From an uncultured Eubacteriales bacterium (GTDB lineage Bacteria; Bacillota; Clostridia; Lachnospirales; Cellulosilyticaceae), in assembly GCA_900551325.1 (NCBI GenBank), contig URVM01000028.1:1-34821 (forward strand): a DNA stretch of 34,821 bases. Direction: 5' to 3'. Of the stretch, positions 1 to 7,545 are shown piece by piece (within the stretch, counting starts at the first letter, position 1; each line of letters starts with the position of its first letter). Under the pieces are notes generated by a model. That model was not told the origin of the DNA. It saw only the letters and a program-made list of their open reading frames with translations, and searched no databases. Both the position numbers and the translations under genes were made by a program.

Positions 1-90
1 ATTTTTATTGTATTTTTTACTGGAAAGATTTAGTGTTAAGTTTACGCTTATGATACTTAATATACTCTTTGAAACATATCTTTAAAAATA

Positions 91-125
91 AAAGAAAGAC
101 CAACTTAAACCGTTGGTCTTTCTTT
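91..125 (-). terminator. Rho-independent terminator of the AbrB-like gene
   Basis: A perfect 14-bp inverted repeat (91-104 with 112-125) encloses a 7-nt loop. It begins at the stop codon of the minus-strand AbrB-like gene, and the A-rich left arm gives a U-rich 3' end in that direction. The arms are A/T-rich at both ends, so it could also stop plus-strand transcripts. Confidence 0.85.
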
Positions 126-388
126 TATTCTACTACTTTTATCCCCGCAATTTTAGCTAATTCGTAAATTGTACCTTTTGCTATCTTTTTGCCCTTATAA
201 TCAATTAGATCGTCCATTGAACCATTAAAAATATCAGCTGGCTCATATTTTTTAAGAATAATCTTTTCATCGTCTACAAAGATTTCTAATGAGTCTTTTT
301 CTTGGATGTTTAAATTTCTTCTTAATTCAATTGGTAACACAACTCGTCCTAATTCATCAACTTTCCTTACTATTCCTGTTGATTTCAC
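125..388 (-). CDS. AbrB/SpoVT-family transition-state regulator
   Basis: An 87-residue DNA-binding protein. Residues 1-50 form the AbrB swapped-hairpin domain, with the hallmark stretch VDELGRVVLPIELRR followed by DSLEIFVDDEKIILKKY. Family members bind AT-rich promoters as dimers or tetramers and repress post-exponential genes. The C-terminal ~35 residues do not match the short tail of Bacillus AbrB in any way I recognise and may set oligomer state. The start is GTG at 388, supported by a GGGAGAGG site about 7 nt upstream. A good promoter lies at 454-482 and a terminator directly follows, so the gene is probably monocistronic. It could be an AbrB, Abh or SpoVT paralogue; the sequence alone does not say which. 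Confidence 0.88.
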   Translation of the reverse strand: MKSTGIVRKVDELGRVVLPIELRRNLNIQEKDSLEIFVDDEKIILKKYEPADIFNGSMDDLIDYKGKKIAKGTIYELAKIAGIKVVE

Positions 389-755
389 TTAAATCCTCTC
401 CCTTTAATAAAAATATAATTCACTTAAGTACATATTTCTCTTTTAATAATACTAAAATACCATAATTAGCAATAAAAGTCAATTATCATTATGTAAATTT
501 TTATCGTTTTTTTTGATTTTTTTATCAATTTATTAATATAATATTTATGAAACATAATAATTGTACCTGTTTTCAAACATTTTTTTAAAATAATTGTCGA
601 TTTATTTATTTTTATGTTTTTTGCAGCTTTTTCTCTATTTCCAGTAATAGATTTTATATCCAGTAGTATTTATTCATTTGATAGCAATTTTAATCCTTTA
701 TAAGCATATATTACTAAGGACAAGACTACTATTATAATGTGTTAGGAGAGATATT
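389..755. other. Intergenic region between the AbrB-like gene and spmA
   Basis: This 367-bp very AT-rich gap holds the leftward promoter of the AbrB-like gene (454-482). On the right side, CATATATT at 705-712 resembles the -10 element of sigma-E promoters, which would suit spmA, but no well-spaced -35 is evident. No open reading frame or strong hairpin was seen in the rest. Confidence 0.4.
454..482 (-). promoter_or_regulatory. Sigma-A type promoter of the AbrB-like gene
   Basis: Read on the minus strand, TTGACT (477-482) and TATTTT (454-459) are separated by exactly 17 bp. Transcription would start near 447, about 60 nt upstream of the GTG start. Confidence 0.65.
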
Positions 756-1337
756 ATGCTTAATTATTTATGGGGATTTATGATTATTTTCTCGGTACTT
801 ATGGCTATATTTGGTGGCCATATGCAAGCCGTTACCAGTTCTATGCTGGAATCTAGTCAATCAGCTGTAGAGCTTTGCTTTAAAACCTGCGGTGCTCTTG
901 CTATGTGGATGGGGGTTATGCGTATTGCAGAAGAAGCTAAGCTTATTGATGCTTTAACTAAACGTATGACACCATTACTTAACTTTCTGTTTCCAGATGT
1001 TCCAAAGGATCATCCTGCTCGCAAATATATAGCTACTAATATTATTGCTAATTTTCTTGGACTAGGTTGGGCTGCTACACCTCCCGGATTAAAAGCTATG
1101 ATAGAGCTTCAAAAACTTAATAAAAAACATCCCCATACTGCTACTCATGCTATGTGTATGTTTTTAATTGTTAACATATCTACTGTTCAACTTGTTGCTA
1201 TTAATATGGTTGCCTATAGGAGTGCCTATGGTTCTAACAACCCTACTGAAGTTATAGCTCCTTCTATTGTAGCCACACTCATTGCTTCTATATTTGCTAT
1301 TACTTTTGCAAAACTTATGTATAGGAGGAATGACTAG
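756..1337 (+). CDS. spmA: Spore maturation protein A
   Basis: A 193-residue integral membrane protein of the nucleoside-recognition/Gate family. SpmA and SpmB are needed for proper dehydration of the spore core. Visible features are an N-terminal hydrophobic helix, the segment CFKTCGALAMWMGVMRIAEE, the motif NIIANFLGLGWAATPPGLKA, and two C-terminal hydrophobic helices. Length agrees with the family (about 195). AGGAGAG lies 7 nt before the ATG. The stop codon overlaps the spmB start by one base (TAGTG), so the pair is translationally coupled. In Bacillus the pair follows dacB; no dacB is next to it here. Expression is expected in the sporulating mother cell, by family knowledge. Confidence 0.93.
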   Translation: MLNYLWGFMIIFSVLMAIFGGHMQAVTSSMLESSQSAVELCFKTCGALAMWMGVMRIAEEAKLIDALTKRMTPLLNFLFPDVPKDHPARKYIATNIIANFLGLGWAATPPGLKAMIELQKLNKKHPHTATHAMCMFLIVNISTVQLVAINMVAYRSAYGSNNPTEVIAPSIVATLIASIFAITFAKLMYRRND

Positions 1338-1870
1338 TGAAACTTTTCATGTACATATCTGATTTAATTATTCCTATTATTGTATTTTCTATTGTTATCT
1401 ATGGTTTAATGCAACGAGTAAATGTATTTCAGTCTTTTATTGATGGAGCGAAGGAAGGATTATCTGTTGTTATTTCTATTTTACCTACCTTAGTTGCACT
1501 TATGCTTGGAGTAGGCATGCTTAAAAGCTCAGGTGGACTTAATGGTATAGTAAGATTATTAAAACCTCTTTTTTTCTTTACAGATTTTCCGACTGAAGTT
1601 ATTCCTATAGCACTTATGCGTACCATTTCATCTTCTGCTTCTACTAGTTTAATTCTAGATATTTTTAAGACTTATGGGCCTGATTCTTTTATAGGAAGAC
1701 TTGTTTCTATTATGTTTGGTTGTACTGAAACTATATTCTATACTATGTCTGTCTATTTTATGGCTATAAAAGTAAAAAACACCCGTTATACAGTTATAGG
1801 TGGGCTTATTGCCTCTTTAGTTGGTATCATTAGTGCTTACTTTTTAACTTGCTATCTTTTCCCTGTATAA
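1337..1870 (+). CDS. spmB: Spore maturation protein B
   Basis: A 177-residue membrane protein, partner of SpmA in spore core dehydration. It has an N-terminal helix, a segment with GAKEGLSVVISILPTLVALM, the family-typical run of small residues RTISSSASTSLILDIF, and a C-terminal helix after the conserved CTETIFYTMSVYF region. The start is GTG at 1337, overlapping the spmA TAG stop by one base; AGGAGG at 1323-1328 sits inside the end of spmA. Length matches the family. No terminator is obvious before the MORN gene 65 bp downstream, so read-through is possible. Confidence 0.93.
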   Translation: MKLFMYISDLIIPIIVFSIVIYGLMQRVNVFQSFIDGAKEGLSVVISILPTLVALMLGVGMLKSSGGLNGIVRLLKPLFFFTDFPTEVIPIALMRTISSSASTSLILDIFKTYGPDSFIGRLVSIMFGCTETIFYTMSVYFMAIKVKNTRYTVIGGLIASLVGIISAYFLTCYLFPV

Positions 1871-1935
1871 ACTATTTTTTTCAACTAAAAACTGATATAA
1901 TAGAGATATATTTTATACGAAGGAAGGATCCCAAA

Positions 1936-2976
1936 ATGTTTGAAAAAATTAAAGCTTTATTTTCAAAACAGGATGATTTATATGAAGACGAAGTCTTATA
2001 TCATAAAAACGGAACAATTATGTATGAAGGCGCTATGAAGGGTCCTATGTTCCACGGAGTAGGTAAACTTTATGATGAAGACGGTAAGTTACTCTATGAA
2101 GGTGATTTTAAAAATGGTGAGCCTCACGGCCAAGGTAAAGCTTACTTAAATGATGACGAAACCTATGAAGGTGATTTTTATAAAGGTGAACAGACAGGTA
2201 GGGGAATTTATACTTGGAGTGATGGTTCTTTCCATGAAGGCTCTTTTCTAAATGGTGTTAGAGAAGGTAAAGGGGTCTTCCACACTTATGAAGGTATGAT
2301 CTTTGAAGGAACATTTATGAATAATAAAATTCAAGGTCATGGATTTTGTACCTTCCCTAATGGCAATCTTTATGAAGGTGAGTTTAGAGATGGTGTTGCA
2401 ACAGGTAGGGGAAAACTTACTATAAATGATATTGGGGTATATGAAGGGGATGTTAAAGAAGGCATTCCTCATGGTAAAGGTACTTTTACATATTTAGATG
2501 GTTCATCCTATCGTGGTGATGTTGTACATGGAAAAATCACTGGAAAAGGTATGAAAACTTTTAGCAATGGACATAAATACATAGGTCAATTTTTAGATGG
2601 GGAAATGCATGGTGAAGGTACTTATGAAGATGAAACTGGTGCTAAATACCAAGGTGTTTTTGAAAATGATTACATGGTCAAGCCTACTCATGGTTGTGTA
2701 ACTATTCCTAATGTAGGCACTTATGAAGGTGATCTACTAGATAATAAACCTACTGGAAAAGGCAAAGTTAACTTATTAGATGGTAGTATTTATATTGGTG
2801 ATGTAGTTGATGGTCACATTACTGGTAAGGGTACTATGCGTTTTCCTAATGGACATAGCTATACTGGTGAATTCCTAGATGGTAAAATGCATGGTAAAGG
2901 TACTTATGAAGATGAAACTGGTAGCAAATATATAGGTCTATTTGAAGATGACTATATGGTTGAACGTCATGGATAA
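1936..2976 (+). CDS. MORN-repeat protein
   Basis: A 346-residue cytosolic protein built almost entirely of about 14 MORN repeats (pattern YEGxFxxGxxHGxG) after a short lysine-rich N-terminus. MORN repeats form elongated beta-hairpin stacks that mediate lipid or protein contacts; the bacterial roles are mostly undefined. I chose ATG at 1936, preceded by AAGGAAGG, rather than an upstream in-frame ATG at 1849 that lies inside spmB and has no ribosome site. The C-terminal half contains a tandem duplication with a 94-residue period (2440-2721 and 2722-2973). It lies downstream of spmAB, and TATAAT at 1896-1901 may give it its own promoter. Whether it has a spore or envelope role is inference only. 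Confidence 0.85.
   Translation: MFEKIKALFSKQDDLYEDEVLYHKNGTIMYEGAMKGPMFHGVGKLYDEDGKLLYEGDFKNGEPHGQGKAYLNDDETYEGDFYKGEQTGRGIYTWSDGSFHEGSFLNGVREGKGVFHTYEGMIFEGTFMNNKIQGHGFCTFPNGNLYEGEFRDGVATGRGKLTINDIGVYEGDVKEGIPHGKGTFTYLDGSSYRGDVVHGKITGKGMKTFSNGHKYIGQFLDGEMHGEGTYEDETGAKYQGVFENDYMVKPTHGCVTIPNVGTYEGDLLDNKPTGKGKVNLLDGSIYIGDVVDGHITGKGTMRFPNGHSYTGEFLDGKMHGKGTYEDETGSKYIGLFEDDYMVERHG
2440..2973 (+). repeat. Internal 282-bp tandem duplication within the MORN gene
   Basis: Two successive blocks of 94 and about 84 codons correspond along their length. The first contains YRGDVVHGKITGKG, FSNGHKYIGQFLDGEMHG and YEDETGAKYQG. The second contains YIGDVVDGHITGKG, FPNGHSYTGEFLDGKMHG and YEDETGSKYIG. The starts are 2440 and 2722. 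Confidence 0.8.
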
Positions 2977-3067
2977 TCTCTAAAACTTACACATTCCTTA
3001 CTTTATGGACATATACTATTAGAGAATAAAGATGTATCTCTGATTTTTATATCTAGGAGGTGTCTTA

Positions 3068-3316
3068 ATGAATCCTAATAGTAGATGGCGTAACTATGGT
3101 CTATGGGTTTCAATTGCAGCTTTCATTCCGCTTCTTTTATCAAGTTTTGGTATCCATCTTGTTCCAAACTACCAAGAGCTTGTTAATGGAGTATTGGCTA
3201 TTTTAGTGACTGCTGGAATTATTAGTAACCCTACTACTCAAGCTCGCTGGTTCCATGATGATCAAGCTAATGAATCTTCTAAAGATAGTAATTCTGAACA
3301 TACTACAAATAAATGA
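3068..3316 (+). CDS. Small phi-LC3-type holin-like membrane protein
   Basis: An 82-residue protein with one hydrophobic segment (about residues 11-30) and a second, weaker one containing NGVLAILVTAGIISNPTT, then a polar tail. The second segment resembles the phi-LC3 holin family (Phage_holin_1), whose members end their core with a similar GI-x-xPTT motif. Phage members permeabilise the membrane for lysin release. No lysin or phage gene is adjacent, so this is more likely a domesticated, host-encoded member of unknown role. AGGAGG lies about 7 nt before the ATG and a strong terminator follows, so it can be expressed alone. Confidence 0.6.
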   Translation: MNPNSRWRNYGLWVSIAAFIPLLLSSFGIHLVPNYQELVNGVLAILVTAGIISNPTTQARWFHDDQANESSKDSNSEHTTNK

Positions 3317-3323
3317 TTGCTTT

Positions 3324-3363
3324 AAATATAAAAGGAGTTGCCTGTGCAACTCCTTTTATATTT
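3324..3363 (+). terminator. Strong terminator after the holin-like gene
   Basis: A perfect 18-bp inverted repeat (3324-3341 with 3346-3363) around the 4-nt loop CTGT. The GC-rich core GGAGTTGC is flanked by A/T tracts, so it can work in both directions. The right arm overlaps the 3' end of the diacylglycerol kinase remnant on the other strand. Confidence 0.9.
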
Positions 3364-3460
3364 GTGGAATAATAATCTCAATTCCTCTATGGATAATTTC
3401 TATATATTTCATCCCTTTACCCTTACCTGCTACAGGATTGACAATAAAGATATGCTTCAT
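3356..3460 (-). pseudogene. N-terminal remnant of a diacylglycerol/lipid kinase (DagK-like)
   Basis: On the minus strand, ATG at 3460 opens a 34-codon frame beginning MKHIFIVNPVAGKGKG. This is the glycine-rich nucleotide-binding start (NPxAGxG) of the diacylglycerol kinase family (DgkB, YegS and BmrU), whose members are about 300 residues. A GGGGGAA site lies 4-6 nt upstream. After about 25 residues the frame loses resemblance and ends at a TAA inside the terminator stem, so the rest of the gene is missing. I read it as a deletion remnant. A functional short peptide is possible but unlikely. It is downstream of and on the same strand as the LCP gene, which hints that the intact kinase once followed it. 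Confidence 0.6.
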
Positions 3461-3523
3461 AAGTTCCCCCATATGTATTCTTTATCTTCTTGCTAATAAA
3501 AAAGTAAGACTTATTAATAAGTC

Positions 3524-4567
3524 CTACTCTTGTGTTGAAGTGGATTCACTCTCCGGAGTTGTAATATTATTAAAGCGTTCCTTGATAAATTTATCTATTT
3601 CTTCATATTGTGGAATGTAATACCACTTTTCTTCTCTAATAAATTCTCCTGGTAGTGTTGTAAATGATACTTTACTACTATCAAATGAATTTATATAACC
3701 TGAATATGTAAGCATGTCTTTAAGACTTAAATCTGTTTTTACATATTTATAAAGAATATTCACCATCTGTGGTAAAGACTTAATAATACTAGGGCTCATA
3801 AGCTTCTTAGCAAAAGCATCAAGGAATAGTTGTTGGGTTTCTATACGTCCTACATCACCTTCTGCATATTGTTCACTATAATCATTATTATGTCTCCATC
3901 TTACTAGGCCTTCTGCTTGTTCACCATCTAATGTTTGTAATCCTTCTTCTAAGTCAATGTAAAGATCTTGACTTGTATCTTGGTATTTCATACGTCTTGG
4001 TACATTTACTTCTACACCACCAATTGCATCTACAATCTTTCTAAAAGCTTCTATGTTAACAACTACATAATGATCTATTTTAATACCTAGCATATCTTCT
4101 AAAGTACTAACAGTAAAGTATCTTAGATTATCTATTCCACCATAGGCACTCATTTCTGTGATTTTACATTCATCATGTACACTTCTTTCTAGTTCCCTAG
4201 CTTTTTCTTTTTGGTACTCACTCCAAGTTACCTTTGTATCTCGTGGTACTGAAAGTACTTCAGCATTGCCAGTTTCACTGTTATAGTGTACAACAAATAT
4301 AACATCTGTTCTAGTTTCATCCTTATCTACACCAAATACAGCTATATTTAGATTAATTGCTTCTTGGTCTTTATCTTCATTTCTATCATACTGTGGTAAA
4401 TTTGGGTCTAGTTGATCTCTCCTTGTAAGGCCCATCTTGCCAAATATAGAGCCCATTGTACAAGCCGCAACCCCTCCTATTAATACTACTGCTATAATGC
4501 TCATGAGCATGGTTCTGAAAAAAAGCTTCATAAGCTGTTTTTTTTGAGACACATTAATCTTTTTCAT
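3524..4567 (-). CDS. LytR-CpsA-Psr (LCP) family cell-wall glycopolymer ligase
   Basis: A 347-residue type II membrane protein. A lysine-rich cytosolic tail is followed by one transmembrane helix (RTMLMSIIAVVLIGGVAACT) and then an extracytoplasmic LCP domain. Family motifs include VFGVDKDETRTDVIFVVHY (catalytic Asp and Arg), VLSVPRDTKV, YGGIDNLRYFTVSTLEDML, VDAIGGVEVNVP, and RWRHNNDYSEQYAEGDVGRIETQQ. LCP enzymes transfer lipid-linked polymers such as teichoic acid or capsule onto peptidoglycan. I place the start at 4567, where AAGGAG lies about 10 nt upstream; an in-frame ATG at 4600 has a weaker site. The gene is monocistronic in appearance, followed on its strand only by the kinase remnant. 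Confidence 0.93.
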   Translation of the reverse strand: MKKINVSQKKQLMKLFFRTMLMSIIAVVLIGGVAACTMGSIFGKMGLTRRDQLDPNLPQYDRNEDKDQEAINLNIAVFGVDKDETRTDVIFVVHYNSETGNAEVLSVPRDTKVTWSEYQKEKARELERSVHDECKITEMSAYGGIDNLRYFTVSTLEDMLGIKIDHYVVVNIEAFRKIVDAIGGVEVNVPRRMKYQDTSQDLYIDLEEGLQTLDGEQAEGLVRWRHNNDYSEQYAEGDVGRIETQQLFLDAFAKKLMSPSIIKSLPQMVNILYKYVKTDLSLKDMLTYSGYINSFDSSKVSFTTLPGEFIREEKWYYIPQYEEIDKFIKERFNNITTPESESTSTQE

Positions 4568-4676
4568 TTTGATTATGCTCCTTCTAGTCTTATACTCCAT
4601 AATTATTACCTAGCATATTATATCATAATATAAAAATTATACTATAATTATTGTTTTAAAATATTACTAAAATATT

Positions 4677-4718
4677 AAAAGACTTTAAAGTAAATCTATG
4701 ATTTACCTTAAAGTCTTT
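4677..4718 (-). terminator. Terminator of the osmolyte importer operon
   Basis: A stem of about 17 bp with one bulge (4677-4695 against 4701-4718) and a 5-nt loop lies 20 bp beyond the stop of the permease/binding gene. On the minus strand it ends in TTTTAATATTTT. Confidence 0.8.
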
Positions 4719-4737
4719 GTAACATTTCTTTATTATA

Positions 4738-6297
4738 TTAATTAATTAGTCCTTGTTCTTGTAAAAATTCTCTAGCTACTAATTCTGGCTCAAGCTGTAG
4801 CTCATCTACTTTATAATTCAGTTCAGTCATGGTTTCATTATCTAAATAGCTACCTAATTCATTAATTACTTCTACAATTTCAGGATACTGCTCTACAATA
4901 TCTTCTCTTATAATAGGAACTGCATAATATGGTGGGAAGAAATTCTTATCATCTTCTAGTACAACTAAATCAAACTTTTTGAGTAGGCCATCTGTTGCAA
5001 AAGCATCTACTACATCTACTTCCTTATTCATTAAGGCCACATATCTAGGTGATCCATCTAGCCCAATTGCATCTTTAAAATTAAAACCATATTTTTTAGT
5101 TAATCCTAAAATTCCATCTTCTCTATTTAGAAATTCTAAAGTAGTACCTGCTACCAGCTTATTGCCTACACTTTGAAGATCACTCATATTTTTAAGCTTA
5201 TATTTATCAGCTGTTTCTTTTGTAACTGCTAAAGTATATGTGTTATTAAAGGCCATTTGATGTAATAAATCTATACCGTATAATTCTTTAAATTCTTCTT
5301 TTACTGTATTGTACACTTCTTCTACATCACTAATTGGTGAATGACCTAATGTATCTCCATATGCTGTCCCTGTATATTCAATATACATATCAATATCATG
5401 ATTTTTAAGTGCACCAAAGCATACTTGTGTTCCACCTAAATTAATTTTACGTTTTACTTCAATGTCTGTTCTATCTTCAATCATATCTGCTACAAGATGC
5501 CCTAAAATCATTTGTTCACTATAATCTTTTGTTCCAATACTAATAACTTTTTCACCATATGTAGGTTTTATAATTGCTGAAGTAAGGAATATGCCCACAA
5601 GTACAATAGCTACACTTGATAAAATAGCTTTATAATGTTTCCTTGATAATTTACTATTAGTAGTTTTTTGCAAACTAATTGGTGTAACCAGCTTTTCAGT
5701 GATTCCAGCTAAAAAGTCTACACCTAATGCTAGTAAACATGCTGGTATAGCACCTGCTAAAATTTGATTATTATTGACTGTTCGAATTCCTGAAAATACT
5801 AAGTAACCAAGCCCCCCTGCACCAACGAAAGCTGCTATTGTCATAAGTCCTACTGCAGTTACTGCTGAAATTCTTACCCCTGACATAATAATAGGTAATG
5901 CTAAAGGAATTTGTACTTTAAATAGAATTTGTGACTTAGTAAGCCCTATCCCTTTTGCAGCTTCTAATGTTTCAGGTGGAATACTATTAATACCTGTATA
6001 AGTATTTTTTATAATAGGTAATAAAGAATAAAGAACAACCATAACAATTGCTGGTATAGTTCCTATCCCTAAAAATGGGATTGCAAAACCTAGAAGTGCC
6101 ATACTTGGAATAGCCTGAATAACATTGGCTGTACCTAAGACTGGTTTATTAAGTTTCTTAATATAACAAATAAGTATACCTAACGGAACACCTATTAAAA
6201 TGGCAAATGCAACAGATATTGTTGTTAACTTTATATGTTCTAGCAGTAATTTAAAAATTTGTGTACTATTAGAGTCAATATATTCAAAGAAGTTCAT
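4738..6297 (-). CDS. Osmolyte-type ABC importer: fused permease and substrate-binding protein
   Basis: A 519-residue membrane protein. Residues 1-215 are an OpuCB/ProW-type permease with about six helices and the ATPase-contact loop EAAKGIGLTKSQILFKVQIP (about 112-131). A further transmembrane segment near 227-243 precedes an external OpuAC-type binding domain (about 250-519) starting ISIGTKDYSEQMILGHLVAD and including YIEYTGTAYGD. Such fusions import glycine betaine, choline, carnitine or related compounds under osmotic stress. Ergothioneine importers (EgtUBC) share this architecture, so the ligand is not certain. The ATG lies 1 nt after the ATPase stop, with GGAGG inside the upstream gene, so translation is coupled. 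Control by the adjacent BusR-like regulator is inferred from the operator arrangement. Confidence 0.9.
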   Translation of the reverse strand: MNFFEYIDSNSTQIFKLLLEHIKLTTISVAFAILIGVPLGILICYIKKLNKPVLGTANVIQAIPSMALLGFAIPFLGIGTIPAIVMVVLYSLLPIIKNTYTGINSIPPETLEAAKGIGLTKSQILFKVQIPLALPIIMSGVRISAVTAVGLMTIAAFVGAGGLGYLVFSGIRTVNNNQILAGAIPACLLALGVDFLAGITEKLVTPISLQKTTNSKLSRKHYKAILSSVAIVLVGIFLTSAIIKPTYGEKVISIGTKDYSEQMILGHLVADMIEDRTDIEVKRKINLGGTQVCFGALKNHDIDMYIEYTGTAYGDTLGHSPISDVEEVYNTVKEEFKELYGIDLLHQMAFNNTYTLAVTKETADKYKLKNMSDLQSVGNKLVAGTTLEFLNREDGILGLTKKYGFNFKDAIGLDGSPRYVALMNKEVDVVDAFATDGLLKKFDLVVLEDDKNFFPPYYAVPIIREDIVEQYPEIVEVINELGSYLDNETMTELNYKVDELQLEPELVAREFLQEQGLIN

Positions 6298-6298
6298 A

Positions 6299-7423
6299 TT
6301 ACTCTACCTCCTCTATATATTGTTGACTAAGTGTTGTAACTAAGCTACTTTTTGTAATAAGTCCACAGAGTCTTTTGTCCTCATCTACTACAGGAATAGT
6401 AGAAAGTTTCTTTTCATTAACCGTATTTAAAACATCTATCATATTATCTTCACTGCTTATAGATATATATTCTTTTGTCATAACTCTAGTAATAGGTTGT
6501 GATTGATCTTGTATACTTCTTAGTTGCTTAGCATATACAATTCCTTTTAATACCTTCGTCTTTTGTTCAATAACCATGAGACTGTCTACCCTATATCTTT
6601 TCATTCTTTCCATACATTTGAAGGCTGTATAATCTTCACTACATGTAATAGGGGTATCAATCATAATATCTTTAGCTTTAATTAATTCTGGTGAAGTCCA
6701 AATTCTATTTTTCCCTACGAATTCTGAAACGAAATCATTAGCCGGATTTTTAAGTATGTTTTCTGGTGTATCATATTGAACAATATTTCCTTTATCCATG
6801 ATACAAATCTTATCTGCTATTTTGATAGCCTCATCCATATCATGTGTAACAAATACAATAGTCTTATGAAATTTTGAATGTAGATCAATAAGTTCATCTT
6901 GTAAACTACTTCTTGTAATAGGATCTAGTGCTGAAAAAGGCTCATCCATCAGAATAATATCTGGGTCTGTTGCAAACGCTCTTGCTACACCTACTCTTTG
7001 TTGTTGCCCACCACTTAACTGTGTAGGATACCTATGTAAAAACTTCTCATGATCTAGTCCAACCATATCCATTAGTTCATAAGTTCTCTGGGTAATCTTT
7101 TCTCTATCCTCTTTTTGTACTTTAGGAATAATCTCTATGTTCTCCTTAATTGTCATATGAGGAAATAGGCCTGTTTGTTGAATAACATAACCTATATTTC
7201 TTCTTAATTTAATTACATCTTCCATACTAATATCTTTATCATTAATAAATATTTTACCTGTTGTTGGTTTAATTAATCTATTTATCATTTTAAGTGTAGT
7301 TGTTTTACCACAACCACTTGCTCCAATAAGAACAACTAATTGTCCTTTTTCTATTTCCATGGAGATGTTTGAAAGTACTTTTGTATCTTTAAACTTTTTA
7401 GTTACATTTTCAAATCTTATCAT
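6299..7423 (-). CDS. Osmolyte-type ABC importer ATPase with tandem CBS domains
   Basis: A 374-residue ATP-binding subunit of the OpuCA/ProV/BusAA type. Walker A is GASGCGKTT (34-42), the signature is LSGGQQQRVGVARAF, and Walker B is IILMDEPFSALDP, followed by the switch motif FVTHDMDEAIKIAD. Residues from about 250 to the end form two CBS domains, which in this family sense ionic strength or bind nucleotides such as c-di-AMP. It is the first gene of a two-gene operon with the fused permease/binding gene. AAAGGAGAG lies upstream of the ATG at 7423. The promoter at 7454-7483 overlaps an inverted operator-like repeat, so repression of the whole operon at this point is likely. Confidence 0.93.
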   Translation of the reverse strand: MIRFENVTKKFKDTKVLSNISMEIEKGQLVVLIGASGCGKTTTLKMINRLIKPTTGKIFINDKDISMEDVIKLRRNIGYVIQQTGLFPHMTIKENIEIIPKVQKEDREKITQRTYELMDMVGLDHEKFLHRYPTQLSGGQQQRVGVARAFATDPDIILMDEPFSALDPITRSSLQDELIDLHSKFHKTIVFVTHDMDEAIKIADKICIMDKGNIVQYDTPENILKNPANDFVSEFVGKNRIWTSPELIKAKDIMIDTPITCSEDYTAFKCMERMKRYRVDSLMVIEQKTKVLKGIVYAKQLRSIQDQSQPITRVMTKEYISISSEDNMIDVLNTVNEKKLSTIPVVDEDKRLCGLITKSSLVTTLSQQYIEEVE

Positions 7424-7439
7424 TCACATCTCTCCTTTC

Positions 7440-7477
7440 AAAGTAACAACTCTATACTAACACAAGGTTGTTACTTT
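7440..7477. promoter_or_regulatory. Bipartite inverted operator candidate for the BusR-like regulator
   Basis: The perfect 11-bp arms AAAGTAACAAC (7440-7450) and GTTGTTACTTT (7467-7477) are inverted and 16 bp apart. Counting only the GTAAC (7443-7447) and GTTAC (7470-7474) cores, the gap is 22 bp. One arm lies between the -35 and -10 of the importer promoter and the other covers the expected start site. BusR of Streptococcus agalactiae is known to recognise a bipartite motif with a 22-bp separation. Confidence 0.72.
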
Positions 7478-7483
7478 TGTCAA
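7454..7483 (-). promoter_or_regulatory. Promoter of the osmolyte importer operon
   Basis: On the minus strand, a consensus TTGACA (7478-7483) and TAGTAT (7454-7459) are 18 bp apart. The predicted start is near 7447, about 24 nt before the ATPase ATG. The inverted repeat at 7440-7477 brackets the -10 element. Confidence 0.75.
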
Positions 7484-7501
7484 AAAAATTTATTTAAAAA
7501 T

Positions 7502-7544
7502 AAAAAAACACACTTTATTTAAATAAACTAAAGTGTGTTTTTTT
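7502..7544 (-). terminator. Terminator of the BusR-like gene
   Basis: A perfect 16-bp inverted repeat (7502-7517 with 7529-7544) with an 11-nt loop starts 1 nt after the regulator stop codon. It ends in a run of seven T on either strand. It separates the regulator from the importer operon, which has its own promoter just downstream. Confidence 0.88.
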
Positions 7545-7545
7545 A

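Noticed and set aside
733..738. TATAAT in front of spmA as a promoter
   Set aside because: Transcription would start at about 745, inside the ribosome binding site, and no good -35 is present.
3255..3620. 121-codon plus-strand frame
   Set aside because: It runs through the terminator, the antisense kinase remnant and the end of the LCP gene, has no ribosome site, and has a low-complexity Ile/Ser-rich translation.
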